From contig CATQJL010000001.1 of assembly GCA_958299035.1 (NCBI GenBank), positions 30,912,228-30,976,227 of the forward strand: DNA of 64,000 nt, in the 5' to 3' direction. This DNA comes from Cylicocyclus nassatus. Lineage: Eukaryota > Nematoda > Chromadorea > Rhabditida > Strongylidae. The number at the start of each line of letters is the position of its first letter. The stretch's first letter is position 1. Of this stretch, positions 58,317 through 64,000 are shown piece by piece. The notes under the pieces are model-generated. The model saw only the letters and a program-made list of their open reading frames with translations. It did no database searches and had not been told where the DNA came from. The translations under genes were made by a program, and so were the position numbers.

Positions 58317-60239
58317 ATTGCCAAATAAAACACCAAGATATCAAAAAATTATAGGCAAGCAACAAACAACAAAAATAAATTTCAAAACAAAGATTACCTC
58401 GCAAAAATTTATTGATGCACAAGGCACGAAAATAAAAAGAATTTCACAAGAGGGAAAGAATAACGTAGGCACGCAAAACTCAAACAAATACCAGTATAGA
58501 AAACAGTCAAGCTTCAAAACACCAAGCGAAGGTTGCTCTTCAATTGAGATCATGTGTAGGCGACGAATTTCAACAAGTTGTTCAGCTCTTAACCTGAAGG
58601 AGGCAAGATAAAGACTTGCTCGATAATAGACTAAAAATATTGTAGGAAGCTGAAGGATTAACTCAAGATCCCACGTTAATGGAAGAGTCAAAAAGCTTTC
58701 TGGCAACAAAATCAATCATCGTACAAGCTTTGAGCAAAAAAAAGTGGAAATCACGCAATTTTATAATGAATACGAGTAACATTTTTGACTCCGATGAAAT
58801 AATAGGAAATGGAAACATAAAAGATGTTTTTTAACGACATTGGAAAAAGAAGAAAAAAAGATTATTGGTTGGAAACCACTTCCGAAGTTATTAATAAACT
58901 AGCAAAAAAAGGGGAATATAGAATAGCAATGTCAAGAGGCTCTAATAAAAATGACTGGAATAGCAAAAAATGGAAATAAAGAAGCAAATCGAATTACCGC
59001 CGTAAGTCATCAATTTTTTGAATGTAAACTTTGAATCCCCAGACTTTGACAATAAAACAACAAAGTTCAACCCAATTTGGAAATCACTCCAAGTTTTAAA
59101 AACGCTCTCAGCGACGACAATAATCGCAACTTTACCAAAGTATATAACAAACAAATAAATATCGTAGTCGGAACAGTTCCCAAAATCGAGGAAAAAATCC
59201 TTAAAAAAAGAGATCATCTCAGGGCAAAATTGGTCTCCTGCAGGATACAACCCTTGTTGCAAAAGGAGATCAGCCCACATCGCACAAAAATGTGAAGAGG
59301 AAAAAAAATAACAAATGCTTTGTAATACAAAGGCGTTTATGCTATTTAAACAAAAACAAAAAAACATACGGTCGGAATTTTCAATATCACGGAAACGACA
59401 AGTGGTAAAAAATTGCTTGAATAAAATCGATACGGGCAAAAAATAGAATAGACAATCACACCTGTAATTCTAATTTTCTTTTTTGTCAAATTGACGCACA
59501 CGAGCGCTACCATCCAGTCCAACTTGTACAAATCGATCTCGCGGGATGATTCCGCACAATAACTAAAGTAAAAACTTCAAAAAAAATTGTTCCGGCAACA
59601 TGCATGGAAAAAAGAGCTATACTCTGGACGCGCACGATGAGTTTCGACGCGTAGACAACAAGTAAGACTATTATTTCGATAATGCCTCAATGTAACAAAA
59701 AGGAATTAACAAAGACAATTCAGAAAAAGCTTAGCATAAGTACAACGGAATAGAGATTTATTTCCCCCCCCCCCCCCCCCCTCCCTTGTTCCCTTAGAAA
59801 TAAACTTTCCTCGAAAATCTCATGGGAGCGCTAAAATTGGTTCTTAAACAAACGGCTATTCGTAATTTTGAACACAATCGTGTTTAAATAAATTGTAGCG
59901 GAATGCGAACAAATGGTAAATTCAAGATATATACAAAAGAATCAATTATTTCGCGCCCTATTGACTTTTGTCCCCCAAGTGCACATCGATCGTCTGCCTC
60001 AAAACAAAGCAACACAAGGCATTGATGAGTCATACGTTCCGTCGAATACGTCGAAAACTCAGGCGAGATTTTATGAAAAAACTGGAGCGATACTAAGCTC
60101 CGGGGTCTAAGCAATCTTTGGAAAATATGAAAATTAACAATACTTTCTGAAACTCAGAAATCACTAAAAAAGAAGAGACAACATCGAAAACAATATTTTC
60201 GAAGACATCCCGGAAAAGGAAAAGCGATACTCGCTACAG

Positions 60240-60390
60240 AGACAATAAATCAAGAGGAGAATTGAACTTAAGGTCATTAGTAAAGTTAGTAGAAAATAAC
60301 AAAGGCAAAATCAGATTTGTAAAGTTGAAACGGCAAAACCTAATGGTAGAACGTCCAGTGAATATGCTTATTCCCCTAGAATTCGCGAAA
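60240..60390 (+). pseudogene. BEL/Pao pol C-terminal fragment
   Basis: The frame reads S-L-V-K-L-V-E-N-N-K-G-K-I-R and R-P-V-N-M-L-I-P-L-E, the hallmark end of BEL/Pao integrase. Nothing upstream in the element gives a matching RT or integrase core. Confidence 0.6.
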
Positions 60391-62282
60391 AAATCAAAGA
60401 AAATACGAAAAATGAAAAAGTCAAATCTTCACATGGCGAGTCTGTTAAAACAGACAAAGAATATTGCGCACAGGGACCAAAATGAAATAATGTCCAGCGA
60501 AAAATCGTTTACTCGAAAGGGCAACGCATATTCTTGCGGAGAACAGTCAAGGAAAACAAAAACCACGCGATCATCACAACAACAAAGAAACTAGCGCACA
60601 GAACACCATTATGGCGATGACATCGTTGACCCATAATGCTCAAAATTTGCAAGTAGGGAACCAAAACACATGCTACAGAGCAGTTCCCTCCTGAGATAAC
60701 ACATATTTACCCACTACACATAAAATTTTTGAAAATAATGCCATGAAATCAACTCTCATTGAGCGTACCTACCAAACCCCAAACAAATAATATGCTTTTT
60801 TTCAGAACAATAATTTCAAATCATTAATGTTGGCAACCATAGCAACTGAAATTTTTCTAACCACAATGCATTGATGAAAAACCATTAAAAGTAACTAAAG
60901 GATTGGCAATGCAATACATATCATGTACCCTATAACAATCTTAAATTATGGATCCCTTGAATGCCCATTTTGGGACAAGAAATAAAAGTAATTCTTAAAA
61001 AATTTCAAGAGAAAAAACGCTGAAATACAAGGTAAAATGACACCAAAGGTAACAAAACATTTCGAAAATCCTCAATTCATATGATATTAATAAATTCAAA
61101 TTCATTTCTTCTGTTATTGAAAATATCTGTAAAAGTAATACGCTACAAAAAATAATGAACCACTCAATTTGAGTTTACTGATTTACAAAATCACATGCTC
61201 TATACAAAAAGCATGTTGGCCGTGCTAACATTCTTGGCAGATAGCTATCAGCGCGATCTATCTAAGCAAGTGCTCCGCGGGTTCGAACGGAAACAAAACA
61301 AAGACAAAGTCAGATCAGCATTCACGATCACAAGCTTCGTACATTCGCGGCAAACGGCCAATCTTACAATTTATTCAAATTTTTATTCAAATTTTCTAAT
61401 TTTTTGAACTTCGGTTTCCCAACTTTGGAAAACCCTTTTCGCATGTTATCTCAACTTCTCAAATAGATATTTGGAAATGCTGAGTAACTAATATAGTTAC
61501 AGACATGGAACAAAAAAGCCAGGAAGAACAAATAGTAGCTGTTTCTTCCCCTTCATCACCTGATCAACTCCTCCAACTCAACGAGAGGGTCGTTAGAAGA
61601 GTTGTTTACAGCTCTCATGGTATGACCACTTATGAAATCAAGAAACGGTAAAGAAATCCTCATCTATTTTATAGGATGACATATGCAACCTAACCATAAC
61701 CTGGGAAAGGAAATTTCAAAGATTGGAAATAGCAAGAAATCCTTTAAAAATGCATGCTGTTCCAAATAAACCAATGTGCGCACTTTGCAAGGGAAAACAC
61801 TGGCAAATACACAACCTTTCGACAAAGATTTTACCGCTTTGCGGAATTATTAATGTTCAACAACTTAACGAGATTCACTTAAACATACAAAAGGTACTAA
61901 AATAAGAACAAAAAAAACAAAACGTTTATTGCCTATTTTTCAGGACAATCAAGAAGATAGAACAATCAAGAAGATAGAAAAGGTACTGAACTGGACAAAA
62001 TCAAAAGACAATAGAAATCACTCATGAACGCGATATACGAACATCGACGACCACGGCAAACCAGTAGCCAAGGGAATGGCAAAAGAAAAAACACCTTCAC
62101 CTTCCTTCATCATCATGTTATTGCAATTCTCTCATTAAGGCAAAGGTAAATGTGAGCCAATTTCAAATGTTAAGGTAATTATCAGTAATAATGTCATAAT
62201 CATGTGTCATTTGTACCATTATCATTATCTCAATGAATCAACGTACCATTTATCATTTAATATGTACCACTTAGCTAGCACT

Positions 62283-62575
62283 CATCATGTATCAGTTGTC
62301 AGCTACTATCACTAATCAATTGTCACTTATCATATTATTTCAATTATCAGTCATCATATCAGTTATCGCTTATCAGTTATCAGTTATCAGTTATCGTTAT
62401 CAGTTATCAGTTATCGTTATCATCTATCAATTATCAGTTATCAGTTATCGCTATCAGCTATCGTTATCAGTTATTAATTATCAGTTATCAATTATCATGC
62501 CACTTAACAGTTATCAATTATCATATAAATTGTCAATTATCAATTATCAATTGTCAATTTTCAATTATCATTGAA
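62283..62575. repeat. TTATCAG-type tandem repeat
   Basis: Units of TTATCAG and TTATCGT/TTATCAA alternate about thirty times just before the 3' end of the LTR element. An open frame through it (Q-L-S-V-I-S-Y) is a repeat translation. Confidence 0.8.
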
Positions 62576-62927
62576 GGAAAACCAATAAAAAAAACTACAC
62601 GAAGTTTACTACATTACATAGTATTAACATCAAACTCGACATACAATACAATAGTATATAACAATTTAACACAAAAAAAAACAAAAAAAAAACAAAACAA
62701 GAAAAAAGAGAACGCAACAGCCACTCGCGACCCGGACGTCATCTTCGTCAACGACGAATCGACTCTCCGTTATTGCATAAAATACGCAGTGCATATGTAT
62801 ATACGTGTATTGTAGATTTATGCAAATTTCATTGTTTGTCATTTATGTAGATTTATTTTTGTAACATACTAAATAATTAATCATTGTACAATAACAACAA
62901 CAACAAATCTCTTTTGCGCATGGGGAG

Positions 62928-63300
62928 TGTCATGAATCCTTCGATTCATGATTTACCCGGCAACTTACGCGCCATGCATTCTCATGGCGGACGTCTTTGT
63001 TTACCCTTATGTTTCAAGATCTTCCTTTATCTTTATGTTTTGGGAAAGGCAAGACTATTCAAAGGGGGAGCCAAGGGAAGTCGGGGCCTGCACGTACGAT
63101 GGGAAAACCAGCCTCGCCCCTCAGGTTAGGAGCCCGGTAACAAGTCAAGGTAAGGTAACGTAATTCTTACGAGTTATTTGTTGAATATATTTCTGATGTA
63201 TTTAATCCGCATTAGTTCAATGTGCTTTGTGTTGTTAATAAATAACCTTATTCGCGAGGTTTGTATTGGATCAAGAAATCGTACGGGAACAGTACGAACA
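62928..63300 (+). repeat. 3' LTR
   Basis: Same 373-bp length and ends as the 5' LTR. By-eye differences include AATCCTTC for AATTCCTC, TATTCAAAG for TATTTAAAG and GATCAAG for GATCGAG. Confidence 0.9.
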
Positions 63301-63305
63301 CTCAC

Positions 63306-64000
63306 TGTCAGTTTACAAGGGTACAGCTCGATTTATTGGTCGTTGTAAACTGCGCTTACTGGGTGAAAGCCCTCCCAATATCTTCTGCGGAGAATCGTCC
63401 ACTCGTATTACGCGCCGTTTTCCATGTGTTCACAGGTTGTACTCGCCCCAAGGAAGCACGATGTTTCTTCCTTGAGTAAAATCTTCGTTTTGCGCCTCTC
63501 GTTCATCCAGACTTTGTGCTCTTCTCTTTGTTTAGACTAGTGAGGAACTGCTCACTCCAGATTTGCGAAATCGCTCGGTTAAGTTGATTGATGTCTTCAA
63601 AGCAGCTTCTGCTTTACGTTGCATTGCCAACTGTTGTGCATTTTCCGGCATGTGGTAAACTCTGTCCTGACCTTCTTTGCCTATGTTCCCCACAAAATAT
63701 TCCAGAAACTCCTTGCTTTAGACAAACTCTGTAGATGGAAGTGGTGCGGTTGTTCTTCCCATTATTCCTCCTTATAGGTAAGAGGTCGTATTCAAAACCG
63801 CTTCTGTCTGTGAGCATCGTCTTGAGGTAGTTAAGTGTGATAGTGCATACTCCAAGCGTTTGGCACAGCGAGTTGATGGAGCGGAAACGCCCCTCGTAAA
63901 TTCCACCCTACCAGGGTGCATAAGACGTTATGTGGCTTCACTTTATCTCTCGCTGAGCTATCTTGCTTTCTACTTCAGCACTGTGCACCATATTTTTTGT
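63306..64000 (-). pseudogene. BEL/Pao integrase C-terminal region, decayed
   Basis: On the minus strand, entering from the right edge, fragments appear in shifting frames: G-G-I-Y/E-G-R-F, then E-A-V-L-N-T, then I-W-S-E-Q-F-L-T-S-L, and finally R-P-I-N-R-A-V-P-L close to 63320. These follow the order of BEL/Pao integrase and its C-terminal domain. Several stops and frameshifts are present. The LTR retrotransposon interrupts the locus just downstream, on the opposite strand. Confidence 0.7.

Larger units (their letters stand above)
57484..63300 (+). mobile_element. LTR retrotransposon (BEL/Pao-related), 5,817 bp
   Basis: Two 373-bp direct LTRs bound the element, and the 5-bp duplication CTCAC flanks it (57479-57483 and 63301-63305). 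A TGG-starting primer binding site follows LTR1. A purine-rich CATGGGGAG precedes LTR2. The inside is strongly A-rich and has only short frames, including a BEL-like pol C-terminus at 60240-60390. It lacks recognisable RT, protease or RNase H, so it probably moved with help from another element. Confidence 0.9.

Noticed and set aside
58942..59439. A 165-codon minus-strand frame rich in F, I and C
   Set aside because: It is the antisense of the A-rich interior of the LTR element, so low stop frequency comes from composition.

Overview
The window looks like nuclear DNA of a nematode, most likely a clade V strongylid such as a hookworm or relative. This is inferred from short introns with TTTTCAG-type acceptors and GTAAGT-type donors, an AT-rich gene-poor landscape, and the transposon set: RTE-type LINE, Penelope-like, BEL/Pao, Tc1/mariner, and a retroelement envelope of the Phlebovirus-G2-like kind. 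No bacterial operons, ribosome binding sites or CRISPR arrays are present.

The best cellular gene lies on the minus strand from about 30.7 to 18.06 kb. Eight exons alternate between two types and a ninth short exon carries the stop. A type-B exon (128-131 bp) encodes the front half of an Ig-like domain. A type-A exon (154-166 bp) encodes the back half with the D-S-G-x-Y-x-C motif. B exons begin in phase 1 and end in phase 0; A exons begin in phase 0 and end in phase 1, so everything joins in frame into four tandem Ig domains and a short tail. The 5' end was not found. Its introns hold two Tc1/mariner remnants (one carrying a palindromic MITE), a SINE, a TIR element with a Harbinger-type MITE inside it, and other palindromes.

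From 1 to 17.7 kb the sequence is mainly repeats: a 2.9-kb palindromic element split by a 1,488-bp TIR element, mariner-type MITEs, and a nearly complete but broken RTE retrotransposon on the minus strand (14.3-17.4 kb). From 31 to 42 kb there are more MITEs, a Tc1-like remnant, a decayed Penelope-like element with RT and GIY-YIG domains, a tRNA-derived SINE, a long hairpin and a possible two-exon gene. A 2,803-bp unit is tandemly duplicated with no differences noticed (42.20-47.81 kb) and carries a foldback element.

From 48 to 64 kb lie a frameshifted mariner transposase, a Q/S/C-coding minisatellite, an envelope remnant, an intron-containing 60S acidic ribosomal protein P2 pseudogene, and a 5.8-kb LTR retrotransposon with matching LTRs and 5-bp target duplications. 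That retrotransposon is inserted into an older BEL/Pao pol on the opposite strand, which runs off the right edge. All coding calls come from reading frames, motifs and splice sites by eye; no database search was possible.
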